A DNA stretch of 64,000 bases from a bacterium (GCA_024635485.1 JAGXIV010000017.1:39365-103364), one strand, 5' to 3'; counted from the stretch's first letter, positions 35,544 to 46,136 are shown. The notes: generated by a model from the sequence alone, not told the origin. Made by a program: numbers and translations.

Positions 35544-37072
35544 TTACTTAACGCAGCGAAAACCAATATTTTTATATCCATAAACTGTTGTATCGTCCAT
35601 ATCGAGGGTAAAAATACCTGAATATATTCAATCCCATGAAGAACCTCAACGAATAAATATATTATTTGGAAGACCTTGGGAATAATAGATGCTTCACATT
35701 CCTCCTGCTGTTCATTTTAAAGTTGCTGCGCTATAGACTTTCATATCTGTCAGATTATAGATTCAATTGTCATCCCAAACAGTTGGACCAGAACTCCCTG
35801 CTACGGTAGTTTGTCCAGTATTAAATCTAGACCCATCTATAGTGTTTGCTTTATTAACATGTTCCCAAACATTTCCTGAAAGGTCCCATATAATTCAACC
35901 TCCTTGAGAAAGTGCGTGAGTACGTCGTGGATTACAGCTTATATTTCCTGATCATGTTTTAGTTGCGAACGATCTCAGATCTGTATTTCATCATTTTGCA
36001 TTGCATCATAGAGTAGTATCGATACTTACTCAATTATAAAGATTTCATTGTCATATAGTACCACTACTCCAATTTTCTTTTGTTGCTTCTATGTTCCGAG
36101 CAATAGTCATCCATTCATTATTTGTCATGAGGTGATATCAATCTCACATACTCTTACAAGCAATGATAGCTTCTGCTTGGTTTATATCTGCTATAGGATA
36201 CTTCCCTGCCTGTGTAATGATTTTTTTTCATGGGACATATGCTACTGTATTCCAATCTGTTCATCAAAAATTTGAGTTAGGTATACCTGCATCTTCATAA
36301 GTCATCTCATATTGTGCGACACAAAAACTATTTTTTGTTTTGAACTCTGGATTTCATGGAACTCAGATAAATCAATCTGGGCAATCTGTCGGAGCTTTAT
36401 CTCAGAGACGAGTTGCGAGTAGACCATAGAGCGTGTATCCACTGGCAGTAAATGATTCTTCATTATTTAAAAGGGCTGAATATATTTGAGGAGCAGCTGA
36501 TATATCTAAATACCCTAGAGTCTTATTTGCTGCAATCTGTTGAGCAGGAGTCTTAAAAGTAGAAACTTCGCCTGAAACAAGAACTCAGAGTTTTTTTCCA
36601 TATACTTTTGGATATCTTTGTGAGTAATCTATAGCAAAAGTCTTGTATATCTCTATGTTTGGAGTTAGTGCAATACTTCCTGCTTCTTCCATGAGTGCCA
36701 TCAGTTGTAAACTCTTTCTATCCTTGGTAAGGTAGTAAGTTAAAATGAGTCATCTTTAGGATCTTTTCCTCAATTCGTATAGTCTATCGTTTCTAGCACA
36801 TCACTTCAAACATATCATTGATAGGCAATAACATTGCTTGCTCCACTCGCAGTTATTTCAATAAAATCATCTGGAAGTGGGAGTGATTTCTGTGTTGCAT
36901 AGACTTGGAGTGAGTCTGAGAGTTTTGTGAGTTGAGAGTATCTATTGGAGTCACGAGCTCAAGTTAGATAGTTTGAATAAGATACAAATCAAATTGTAGA
37001 AAGAATTCAAATAATTGTTATAACTACAATGAGCTCAACCAATGTAAAAGCTGGATAGTTATTTTTTTTCAT
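35544..37072 (-). pseudogene. type IV pilin-like / formylglycine-generating-enzyme-like fusion, with one-base frameshift
   Basis: The N-terminus is a type IV pilin-like signal (PAFTLVELIVVITIIGIL) with one transmembrane helix. The C-terminal 300 residues resemble FGE-sulfatase (SUMF1-type) domains: GDGYHLMTNNEWMTIARN, LSGNVWEHV, GGSSWDGIYSG and IGFRCVK. In frame, the gene stops at a TAA (36740-36742) after 110 codons. The other frame continues right there with YYLTKDRKSLQL, and a -1 shift at the T-run (plus-strand A-run 36742-36745) restores a full-length protein of about 509 residues. So one T is missing, through mutation, assembly error or programmed slippage. FGE catalytic cysteines are not evident, so this is likely a surface domain and not an active enzyme. 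Confidence 0.72.
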
Positions 37073-37177
37073 AAAAAAAATTATTAAATAAACTCCTGAG
37101 AAATGTATAATACTATTATTGTATAGATATAATATGTAATATGAAGTAGCTGTCAAAAAAAGTAAGCATAAGCTATA

Positions 37178-37714
37178 TTATTCACTTTTTTCAAGTTTAA
37201 TCACATATCATTTTGAAATGAGAGTTTTTATTTGTAGATTGCTTGGAATTGTATCTAGATTTAATTCTTCTGCATTTTTCGGGTTTATAACAGAATGAAA
37301 AAAATATCAAAAATTCATGAGTAATATATATGATTCGAAAACTCAAGTTACCTCATAATCTGGAAGCTCAAATCAGGCATCTATATATTCTTGCATAAGT
37401 GCTGTTCAAAATCACTTTCAACGAAAATTTTCTTCTATTCTTTTAAATAAATGACATTTTTTAACTATGAGACCTTTCTCAAATGTTCATTTTCATATCG
37501 TTCAAATCAATTCTCCATTTCTACTAAATAGTTCTAATTTACTTGTAGTTCTATCTATTGAAATTATATAATCTAAATTATCAATAGAGTCCTTAACCCT
37601 ATCTTTTAATGAAGAGGAACTCCACGTTTCTTCTGTAATATCATTTGAATCTTCTTGATAAACATCCTCTAAATTTGATAATTCATATACTATACTACTA
37701 GATTTTACACTCAT
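37178..37714 (-). CDS. GNAT-like acetyltransferase family protein
   Basis: 178 residues. A polar, serine-rich N-terminus, then a GNAT-type acetyl-CoA motif in NFRGKGFGTALMQEYID (pattern R-G-x-G-x-G), followed by GVFESYILLMNFGYFFHSVI, matching the usual C-terminal part where a Tyr and G-Y/F occur. Substrate unknown. Its start overlaps the end of the gene at 37705 by 10 bases, so the two are translated together. Confidence 0.65.
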
Positions 37715-38211
37715 ACTACATTTTTTACAAGATTTCTATTATCATACGGAAATTTATGATTTTCTAAATATCTTACTAATGCATAGTATGCAGACCAGCT
37801 AGAATCTTTTTCAAAAATATAAGCATTGCCTTCTGCTCTTCCAGGATGAAATTCGGAAAGTATTTTTCATAAATAACAGTTCTCATTTACAAGTGGAGTG
37901 ACTCAAGCTTTCATGAGTTCTTCAAGTTTCATTGAATCACACTGTCATAATACCCCATCAATTCACTCAAAATTGAGATTTTCAATATTTTTTTCAAAAG
38001 CTATATTTTTATAATCTTTTCAAATTTTATTTTCTCAAAAAATTATGAAATTGGCTGGAAGAATCTCTAATCCTTCTATTAATTTTTGAGTTACTGTATC
38101 ATCTGAAAAAGATATTCAAACGAGAATTTTAGTTCGTTTTGGAAGATTATACTTTGTTTTAAGTATATCTCTTTGAATACTTTTATTACTCATTATATCA
38201 GTTATATTCAT
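37705..38211 (-). CDS. GT-B glycosyltransferase-like C-terminal domain, stand-alone
   Basis: 168 residues. Resembles only the second half of GT-B enzymes of the glycogen-synthase type: KRTKILVGISFSDDTVTQKLIEG opens like the nucleotide-binding domain (usually GRLxxQKG), and the later SMKLEELMKAGVTPLVNENC resembles the donor-binding segment (usually PSxxEPxG...). The N-terminal acceptor domain is absent and no second part is adjacent. Could be a remnant, a subunit, or an unrelated Rossmann protein. ATG start; operon with the GNAT gene downstream. Confidence 0.45.
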
Positions 38212-38356
38212 GTGTTGCTATGGATATTATTGCTATCTAAGAGTATCTTAACATATCATTTGATAATAATTCAAATATTTTGGTTTGACAACAAGCCAAA
38301 AAAACTAGCAAAAATATATATTTGTTTATAATACTGCAATAATTTTAATATAAAGT

Positions 38357-39403
38357 ATGTCAAAAAGCTTCTGGCAAGACCAAATACATCACCATGAAAA
38401 ATTAGTATTTTTAGCTCCAATGGACGGTTACTGAGATAGTGCATATAGGCAATCTATGAAACGAATTTCGCCTCATGTATTTTGTATAAGTGAATTCTAT
38501 AGTGCTGATGGACTCATTCATTCAAAGTTTCTCGCTGATAGTGTGCTTCCTCATCAAACGATAGAAGATCCACTTATTATTCAGATCTTTGGAAAAGATC
38601 CAGAGGTATTTGCAAAGGCTGCAAAAATTATTTCAGATCCATCATATAATATAGCTGGAATAGATGTAAATATGGGCTGTCCAGCTAAAAAAGTGGTGCG
38701 TAGTGGGCATGGTTCGAGTCTTCTTATCAATGAAAATACTGCCTTTGATATAGTAAAAGCACTCGATGAAGCGACTCATTTACCTATTTCTGTAAAAACA
38801 AGACTCAGTTTTGATGGGAACCAAGATTTGATTAAATTTGCACAATGACTCCAAAAAGCAGGTGCAAAACTAATAACAATTCATGGGAGAACTGCGAAAC
38901 AAGCTTATACATGAAATGCAGATTTTACGAATATATATGAACTCAAAAAAAATCTTGATATTCCTGTTATTGGAAACGGAGATGTTGAAAACTATGATGA
39001 TGGAATGAGTAAAATTCAAAATCTAGATGGATTTATGATTTGAAGAAAAAGTTTTTGAAATCCTTGGGCTTTTTTGGGAACTAAACACTTTGAATCTGGA
39101 ATCTGGAAAGATCATATAAGTTGATTTAAAAATGGAATCTACCATCCTACACTAGGAGAAATGTTAGAAGCTATGGACTTCCATGCTGAGAAATTGGTCG
39201 CAACAAAAGGAGAAAAAAAATGATCGCTTGAAATTAGAAAACATTTAGTTCAGTACATAAAAAGTTTTCCTTGAGTAAAAGAATATAGAAAAAGACTTGT
39301 AACTACAGAATCGTATGGTCAAACTCAAGAGACTATAGCAGAACTTCGCAATAAATTTTCTGCTGACCTACTGAAAAGACCAGGACTTGGAGAAATAGAA
39401 TAA
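38357..39403 (+). CDS. dus: tRNA-dihydrouridine synthase
   Basis: 348 residues. FMN-dependent TIM barrel with the family motifs: LAPMDGYGDSAYR, SEFYSADGL, GIDVNMGCPAKKVVRSGHGSSL with the catalytic Cys, SVKTRLSF, TIHGRTAKQAYTG and GNGDVENYDDG with MIGRKSFGNPWAF. It reduces uridines in tRNA loops to dihydrouridine. A DusB-like type fits best; exact specificity cannot be told. The stop is 1 base from the convergent holA end, with no terminator space between, so the two messages overlap or end inside each other's genes. Confidence 0.95.
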
Positions 39404-39404
39404 A

Positions 39405-40361
39405 TTATCGATTCAAAAATCTTATAAATATCCTTTCAAGTTCTTTTTCTATATCTTTTTCTTCCGAACTCACCAGCTTTCATCGTTTCATATCAGAATC
39501 AAAATTTAAAAGTTCAGTATATAAGAATTGTAAATCCTGTAGATTGGACTGATGTCTTTTTTGAATGAGAAATTTTCTTTTTCAGAGTTTTAAGCTCTCA
39601 TCTATTTTTTGTAATTTTATTTTTTTATCTTTTAGAAGCTCTATGTAGAGGAAAACTCTCAAATTAGCTATGAGCGACTGATACAATTGATAAATATTAG
39701 AAAATTGAATAAGATTGGAGAGATATAAAAATAGTTTGTTCTGATCTTTTTCAATAATTGCATCTATACATTCGAAAATAGATTCTTCAAATTCTGGAAA
39801 TATATTCTCATTTACATCATTGAGTGATACATGTTTTGATACTATCAATAATTTTTGTATTTCAGAGAGTGATTTTTGGTAACTGTTCCCTTTTAACTTG
39901 ATAATTCTTTGTAGCGCTGAATTATCGATAGAATCTCAAAATACAGTATGGAGTTTTGAAAAAATATCTGAGTCTTGAGCGATAGAAAAATCTTTTACTT
40001 CTGCATTTTTAGCAATAGTTTTATATCATGAAAGTCTTTTATCAGGACTTTCAGACATAAAAATAACGAGTATTTCTGAAGGGATTGATTCTAAACTCTG
40101 TTGAATTATTCATTCAATATTTTCTGAATTTGATAATTTAGTTCAAGCTCAATACGGATATCAATCTATAATTACGAGTCTTTTTTCTGAAAATAAACTC
40201 CGTCAAACAAGTGATTCTTGAAGTTCACTCAGAGAATATTCATCAAGCGAATGAATATGAGTTACGTTTTCTGGACCAAATTTAGCTTCAAAAGCGTGTT
40301 TCCATTTAAGGACTTCTTTTTGAATAAGAAAGCGAGAATTTCATTGGAAAAGATAGAGCAT
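39405..40361 (-). CDS. holA: DNA polymerase III delta subunit
   Basis: 318 residues, normal length for the clamp-loader delta subunit. Opens MLYLFQGNSRFLIQKEV (the family's FLxGxxxxL), then LFSEKRLVIIDGYPY, SEILVIFMSESPDKR, and the three-domain C-terminal collar with NLIQFSNIYQLYQSLIANLRVFLYI. Delta opens the sliding clamp for loading. ATG shares one base with the stop of the mutS fragment (TAATG), so it is translationally coupled. It lies last in the leftward run rnc-yggT-ftsW-mutS-holA. Confidence 0.88.
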
Positions 40362-41551
40362 TAGCCAAGAAGGTTTTTAAGTATTTTATTATCGCTTGTT
40401 TTTAAAATATCACGTATATTTCTTATTGAAATGAGACTTTTTTTAAGAGAGAGTAAGTCTCTAGGTCCAGCTCTTTCGAGTGAGAGACGAGTGAGTATCG
40501 CATCTATGTCTGAAATATACTTAAGTTCACTTCTGATACTATCTAGTAAAATTTTATCTTCTACAAAGGCAGATATAAAACTTTGTCGTTTTTGTATTTC
40601 TTTTATATCTTGAAGAGGTCTGAGAATTTGTTCTCTCAGAAATCTTTTTCACATTGGGGTTTGGGTTTCATCAATTACTCATAGAAGTGTTCCATGTTTA
40701 CTAGAAGCAGTAGCTAGATTATATACGAGATCAAGACTTCGGATAGTAGTTTGGTCTAATTGCATAAAACCATCGAAACTTTTGTACTTGAGTTGATGAA
40801 TAAATCATAAATCTGATTGTTGATTTTCTGAAATGTATTTTAACAAAAGAGCACTGGCTTTTTGAGCTAATGATTTTTTTTCAATTCCAAATGATTCTAA
40901 GTTAGCAACTCAAAATCGTGACTTCAATAATTTATATGAATCCTCATGATAATAATAGTAGTATATATTAAGTCAGAATTTCTTGGATAAAATCTCAAAA
41001 ATCATATCGTTTCACATACTATCTTTTTCAAGAATTACTTCACTTGGAGCAAGTTTATATAGTTCTGTAGCACAAGACTCAAAATTATCAAATTCACTAC
41101 AACTAAATTCATGAAGAGAAAAATTCATAATACTCAGACCATATCTCTCTCATACATGTACTAATGCCACACTCATTTGATCTGGAGCCCCAGACTCATA
41201 GTCCTCTCATTCTAATCAGAGTGTAGCTGGAGTAATTATGCGTGTTACTTTTCTCTCAACAATTCCCTTATCTTTAGGATTTGAAATTTGTTCTACAATG
41301 GCTACTTTGTAACCAGACTTAACGAGTTGAGGTAGATATTTCTCTTTTGCATGGTATGGAAATCAAGCTAAGAGAATCGGAGTATCTGCATTTTTATTTC
41401 GACTCGTCAAAGTGATTCAAAGTATTTTGTGAGCAATCTTTGCATCTTCTTCAAACATTTCATAAAAATCTCACATCCTAAAAAATATCACACAATCACT
41501 ATTGGCTTGTTTGATATCATAAAACTGTTGCATAGCAGGAGTTACATTCAT
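40361..41551 (-). CDS. mutS: MutS, N-terminal half only (mismatch recognition and connector domains, no ATPase)
   Basis: 396 residues; full MutS has about 850. The mismatch-binding domain is clear: [15 protein letters not shown] and [15 protein letters not shown] with the F-x-E motif that wedges into DNA, then [21 protein letters not shown], and the start of the core domain with [14 protein letters not shown] and [23 protein letters not shown], up to [18 protein letters not shown]. The reading frame then ends (LKNLLG, TAA). The clamp, the Walker A (GPNMGGKS) and ATPase domains are absent. The stop overlaps the holA ATG by one base, and the start overlaps ftsW by 10. This looks like a stable, selected gene, not random decay. 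Confidence 0.9.
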
Positions 41552-42780
41552 AGGAGTTTTCTTACAGAAAATTGCTTGGTACGCTTATGCTTCTTTTGAT
41601 AAGCTTGTGGGTCAATATCTCTTGAAATTGCAAGTAAAACGGAGAGTCCAAGTGCAAGAGATAAGAGAGATGAACCACCATAACTAATAAATGGAAGAGT
41701 AATTCAAGTCAGAGGAACTATATTTAGATTTACACCTATATTTATACAAGCTTGTAAGAGTATCCAACTGGTGATTCAAAAAGCCGCATATTGGGCAAAT
41801 AAATCTGTTGAATAGCGTGATATAAGGAGTCCTCTATATCAAATATAGCTATAGAGTCATAAAAGCACTACAGCTCAAAGAAATCATAGCTCTTCGACGA
41901 TTACAGAGAAAATAAAATCTCACTGTACTTCTGGAAGATATCAAAATTTTTGAATTGATTGTCCAAATCAAAGTCATGTGAATCATCCACTTCATATAGC
42001 AATAAGAGCCTGCTCTGTCTGATAATTTATAGTTTTATTATTAATAGCATCTTGATTATCAGCCAAAAAATTATCCATTCTTTGGGTAATATATCACAGA
42101 TTATTGATATTTTTTCAACTTACTGGATCATAATCTCACGCAAGATATATTCATACTGCAAAGCTTACCCCTAGTAAAAATAACAAAAGGAGATATCGCA
42201 CATTAGCTCATGCGATAAAAAACATCATAAATGAAACGGGTACAACCACAAGGATTGTTCAAAAGTCTGGCTGTGCACCTACTAATATGAGGATAACTCA
42301 TAATACGAGGGCAAATGGAATAAATCATTCATACAGAGTATGTAAATATTTTTTATATTGTTTAAAAAAAGCAGCAAGATAAATAATAATAGAAAATTTT
42401 AAAAACTCCGTTGGTTGAATCGTGAATGGGATTCAAGGAATGGAGAGCCATCATGTTGCTCACTTATAACTTTGACCTATTATAAGTACTAAAACAAGTA
42501 AAAAAAGTGAGAATCCAAATATTTGTTTTGAGTATATTTCATAATACTTGTAAGGGATTTTTACTAGTATTCCTACCATTGCAAAAGAAATGAGTACATG
42601 ACTAATATTTCTCACGACGTAAAAATGATTATAAGCAGATTCTATAAGTCCTGCATTTGCCATCACACTTGTCACACGAAAAGAACCATATACTGAAACA
42701 GAACTTATCATAATCATCCCAAAAACAACCAGTGCTAATACGGTAAAGAAAAGTTTGTAGTCAACTGATTTAGTAGCCAT
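41542..42780 (-). CDS. ftsW: FtsW/RodA/SpoVE family peptidoglycan polymerase
   Basis: 412 residues, about ten transmembrane segments. Family motifs: GWLSIPGIPFTIQPTEFLKF, AQPDFGTILV, and near the C-terminus VPLTGITLPFISYGGSSL. FtsW and RodA polymerise lipid II in the septum or side wall with a partner transpeptidase. The basic tail ends through a UGA (LLGM) in a TAA within the start of the mutS fragment. ATG shares a base with the yggT stop (TAATG). FtsW versus RodA cannot be settled from sequence alone. Confidence 0.88.
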
Positions 42781-43073
42781 TAGTATCCAAGTAATTGATT
42801 AAGTGTAAATTGAACTTCAGGAAAAGTCATAAGAATCAATCCTCTTATGAATGCCAGTATAAGAATTATGATAATTGGTGTAAAATCAAAAGCTCAAAAT
42901 CTACATGGAATATACTTTTGAACGAAGCTGTAGAGAGGATGTAATATATCTCTCATAAACTTTGGTCTAAATCTTAATCATAATAGACTTAACCAAGAAA
43001 GAATTATATCAAAGATTACTATATATTCTATAAATTGGAGAAAAATGATTATTGCAATGAGAATCGTAGTCAT
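42780..43073 (-). CDS. yggT: YggT-family membrane protein
   Basis: 97 residues with two hydrophobic segments. DIILSWLSLLGL and the later FDFTPIIIILILAFIRG are the YggT signature (SWxx..., D.sP...). Relatives lie in cell-division or SepF-type clusters and in membrane-potential or osmotic stress contexts; exact role is not established. Position here beside ftsW fits an envelope role. The stop TAA overlaps the ATG of ftsW by one base. Confidence 0.85.
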
Positions 43074-43079
43074 AGAATT

Positions 43080-43811
43080 TTATTTAATTTTAAATTGTAA
43101 GTAAGCATTTTCAGCTGCAGATTCTTGAGCCTTTTTTTTACTGCTTCAAGTTCAACTTCCTATGTGTCTCTCTCACATATAGATACCTACAACATAGGTT
43201 TTATCGTGGTCTGGACCAGAATCTTCGAGAACCTCATAGTGAGGGGTAATATCAAATTCTGCTTGTGTATATTCTTGAATGAGTGTTTTGAAATCCTTAA
43301 AGAGTTTATTTTCTTGAATATGAGAAAGACTTGAATATATATATTTGATAATAAAAGTATGAGCAATATCAAATCAAAGATCTAAGTACAGTGCTCAGAT
43401 AAATGATTCTACTGTATTTGCTAGTATATAATCATTTTCTCTTCCTCAAGATTTTTCTTCTCACTTTCACAAAAATAGATATTCTTGAAAATTGAGAATT
43501 TTTGCAACTTCCGCAAGATTTCTTCAACGTACAAGTGCTGATCGCAAGTCTGTTAATACTCACTCCTGTGTATCAGGAAATTCTTTATAGAGGGCTTGCG
43601 TTATAACAAGCTCTAATACAGCATCTCATAAAAACTCTAATCTTTCATTGTGTTCAGGTGCAAAATCATTTCTTTCATTTACAATAGAACGGTGAATAAA
43701 AGCAAGTATGTAGAGTGATATATCTTTGTATTCTATTTTTAAATCTAGGAGAAGTTTTGAGAGTTTATTCTTACATATTTCACTTTCTATGGCTTTTTTT
43801 GTGACAACCAA
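43080..43811 (-). CDS. rnc: ribonuclease III
   Basis: 243 residues. RNase III signature HNERLEFLGDAVLELV, with acidic active-site residues and the second site NTVESFIGALYLD; then a C-terminal double-stranded RNA-binding domain (FKTLIQEYTQAE, HIGSGTGSSKKKAQESAAENAY). It cuts double-stranded RNA in rRNA precursors and mRNA. A UGA-Gly in the signature itself (the G of FLGDA) would truncate it under the standard code. First gene in the leftward run; 6 bases before yggT. Confidence 0.96.
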
Positions 43812-43822
43812 ATTTGAGCATT

Positions 43823-43860
43823 AAAAAAATAATATTTACCTGAGTAGAATATTATTTTTT
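43823..43860 (-). terminator. terminator after nusB
   Basis: A/T-rich stem AAAAAATAATATT/AATATTATTTTTT with an 11-base loop, followed by further T on the minus strand, in the gap between nusB and rnc. Weak GC content makes it a less certain hairpin. Confidence 0.5.
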
Positions 43861-43876
43861 AGTGTTTTGTAAAGCT

Positions 43877-44347
43877 TTACTCTGTATCAAAAAAGTGAAA
43901 ATGTTCAGTACTTTTTATATTATCGCTTTGATATTTTTCTATATCTTGTAAAAAAGAATTGAGAATTCCATTTACTATGTTTTTACTATGATTATCACCA
44001 AAGTACTTAGAAAGTTCAATCGCTTCATTGATAGAAACTTTCGCTGGAATTTCTTCTTTTAAATAGAGCATTTCTGCTAAAGCAATAATCATAGCAAGTA
44101 AGTTGATTTTGAGCATTGTTTCTAAATCAAACTTAGGAGCATATTTTTTTATTATACTTAAAAGCTCATCTTGGTGATCTATAATCAGAGCGAACATTTG
44201 ATCCAAGTAGGCATCATCTGCAGTATATTCTAATATACCTTCAAAATAAGAATTATGAAATGCAGTTTCTGAAACTGGTCCATAAATTCTGGCATAGAGT
44301 TTTTGAAGTAAATATTTTCGAGTTTTTTTACGAGATGCGTGCTGCAT
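43877..44347 (-). CDS. nusB: transcription antitermination factor NusB
   Basis: 156 residues, normal length. RKKTRKYLLQKLYARIYGP is the typical first helix, and YLKEEIPAKVSINEAIELSKYFG with NIVNGILNSFLQDI is the C-terminal NusB motif. NusB binds boxA with S10 in rRNA operon antitermination. The gene has no internal UGA and its codons otherwise match its neighbours. Followed by a weak hairpin, then rnc. Confidence 0.9.
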   Translation of the reverse strand: MQHASRKKTRKYLLQKLYARIYGPVSETAFHNSYFEGILEYTADDAYLDQMFALIIDHQDELLSIIKKYAPKFDLETMLKINLLAMIIALAEMLYLKEEIPAKVSINEAIELSKYFGDNHSKNIVNGILNSFLQDIEKYQSDNIKSTEHFHFFDTE

Positions 44348-44403
44348 GAGTTGAATTTACTACAGGTAATAATAAGAGCAAGGAAGAGAGTCTATAAAAG
44401 CAC

Positions 44404-44443
44404 AAAAAAATCTCTTACATCCTACAATGCAATGAGATTTTTT
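44404..44443 (-). terminator. possible terminator after rpmF
   Basis: Stem AAAAAATCTC/GAGATTTTTT with a 19-base loop, downstream of rpmF on the minus strand. Only four of ten pairs are strong, so confidence is modest. Confidence 0.5.
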
Positions 44444-44453
44444 ATAAAAGTAA

Positions 44454-44666
44454 TTATATTCGAGTTACCTTTTGTTTTGATTTTTTTGCAGCGACAACTT
44501 GTCTTCCTTTGTACATTCCATTTTCGTCAGCAAAATGTGAAAGACCGTTTCCTTCAGCATTAAGCGCTACTCGGTTGAATAATTTTTTCGCTGAAAGTTT
44601 AATCCAGTTCGTAGTTCTTTGTCTACTTCTGTGTTTTGATGTTTTTTTCTTTGGAGCAAATGACAT
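44454..44666 (-). CDS. rpmF: ribosomal protein bL32
   Basis: 70 residues from MSFAPKKKTSKHRSRQRTTNW, the typical basic bL32 opening, with the C-terminal NGMYKGRQVV matching the family's G-x-Y-K-G-R-x-V. The zinc-finger cysteines of many bL32 proteins are absent, so this is a zinc-free form. A longer start nine codons upstream is open but does not match the family. Small, monocistronic, ends with a possible hairpin. The 120 bases upstream hold its promoter; no element identified. Confidence 0.85.
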   Translation of the reverse strand: MSFAPKKKTSKHRSRQRTTNWIKLSAKKLFNRVALNAEGNGLSHFADENGMYKGRQVVAAKKSKQKVTRI

Positions 44667-44793
44667 ACTTCTTTCGTTATTAATAAAGAACAAAAAATTT
44701 GTTACGAGCGGGATTATAGAGAGAAATATAATGAATGCAAGTTTTTTGAGTATATTTTTTGCTTTTTATTTTAAATACATAAAATAGGATTAC

Positions 44794-44896
44794 ATATCCA
44801 GAGAGAATGGTAGAGACAGAGGCTCAGTGACCATTCCAGCAACCTACTTTGTCAAAGAAAAAAGGTGCTCACTCCTCCCCTATTTGGGAAAGATAT
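44794..44896 (+). promoter_or_regulatory. SAM-I (S-box) riboswitch of metK
   Basis: Part of the 335-base gap between rpmF and metK. The sequence follows the SAM-I aptamer: P1 strands ATATC (44794-44798) and GATAT (44892-44896), then AGAGAATGG, GACAGAGGCTCAGTGACC, CCAGCAACC, a short P3, GGTGCTCACTCC and GGGAAAGAT. It binds S-adenosylmethionine. A strong terminator follows it and precedes metK, so the expected logic is that SAM binding leads to termination and low metK expression; the exact antiterminator pairing was not worked out. Confidence 0.93.
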
Positions 44897-44915
44897 AAAC
44901 AAACAATTTTTTAAT

Positions 44916-44953
44916 AAAAAGTTTTTCTCTTTTCTTGAGAAAAACTTTTTTTT
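44916..44953 (+). terminator. regulatory terminator of the metK leader
   Basis: 14-bp stem AAAAAGTTTTTCTC/GAGAAAAACTTTTT with a 7-base loop and a T-run, between the SAM-I aptamer and the metK start. It is the expression platform of the riboswitch. Confidence 0.88.
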
Positions 44954-45001
44954 ATATCTCAAAACTGGAATGTATATTTTATTTATATAAGTATATATTA
45001 T

Positions 45002-46123
45002 ATGAAACATTTTATTAGTGCTGAATCTGTGACTTGTGGACATCCTGATAAGATATGTGACCAAATAAGTGACGCGATACTCGATGCTTGTTTAGCAGAG
45101 GATCCAGAATCAAGAGTTGCATGTGAATGTATGACTACAACTGGAACTATTATTGTTTCAGGAGAAATTACGACGAATGCTTGGGTTAATTTCCAAGATA
45201 TAGCGAGAAAAGTAGTTTCAGATATTGGGTATACAAGCCTAGAAGCAGGATTTTCTGCGGATGATGTATCTGTACAAATACTCATAAATTCACAATCTCC
45301 TGATATTGCACAGTGAGTAGATACTGGTTGAGCTGGAGATCAAGGAATTATGTTTGGGTATGCAACAAATGAAAACGAAGCATATATGCCTACTCCGATA
45401 TTCCTAGCACACAAACTAGCAAGAAGACTCGAAGAAGTAAGAAAAAATGGAATACTTCCTTATTTACAACCAGATGGTAAAACGCAAGTAAGTTGTGAAT
45501 ATGAGGACGGTAAGTTACTTAGAGTTGCAACCGTTGTTATTTCCAATCAACACAAAGCAGATGTAGATATGTGAGAACTCAGAGCTTGAGTTGAAAAAGA
45601 GGTAATTAGACATGAATTATGAGATCTTATTGACGATAAAACAGTATTTCATATTAATCCGACAGGAAAATTTGTCATTGGATGACCAAAATGAGATGCA
45701 GGTCTGACAGGTCGGAAAATTATTATAGATACATATGGCTGAATTGGGCGTCATGGTGGTGGAGCATTTTCTGGAAAAGATCCATCTAAAGTAGATAGAT
45801 CTGCAGCATATATGGCACGGTATCTCGCAAAAAATATTGTAGCAGCTGAACTTGGGGACACGTGTGAAATTCAACTCGCTTATGCTATTGGAGTCGTTGA
45901 ACCAGTGAGTATATATGTTGATATTACTTGAGGAATTGCTCAAGAAGAAAAAATAATAGAATGTATTCGTTCTCATTTTGATCTCTCTCAAAGATGAATT
46001 ATAAATTTTCTTGATCTCAAGAAACCTATATTTCAAAAAACTGCAACATACTGACATTTTGGAAGAGATGATGTAAGTTGGGAAGAGCTCAAGAGTGTTG
46101 AACTATTTAAAAGTTTAAAATAG
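45002..46123 (+). CDS. metK: S-adenosylmethionine synthetase
   Basis: 373 residues. [22 protein letters not shown] holds the catalytic His, [13 protein letters not shown] is the second conserved strand, [13 protein letters not shown] the adenosine-binding loop, [21 protein letters not shown] the triphosphate-binding loop, then [21 protein letters not shown]. It makes SAM from methionine and ATP. Many glycines of these motifs, including those in GGAGDQG, are coded by UGA. Located after a SAM-I riboswitch. Monocistronic, with its own terminator. Confidence 0.97.
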
Positions 46124-46136
46124 TCCATAGTACTAT

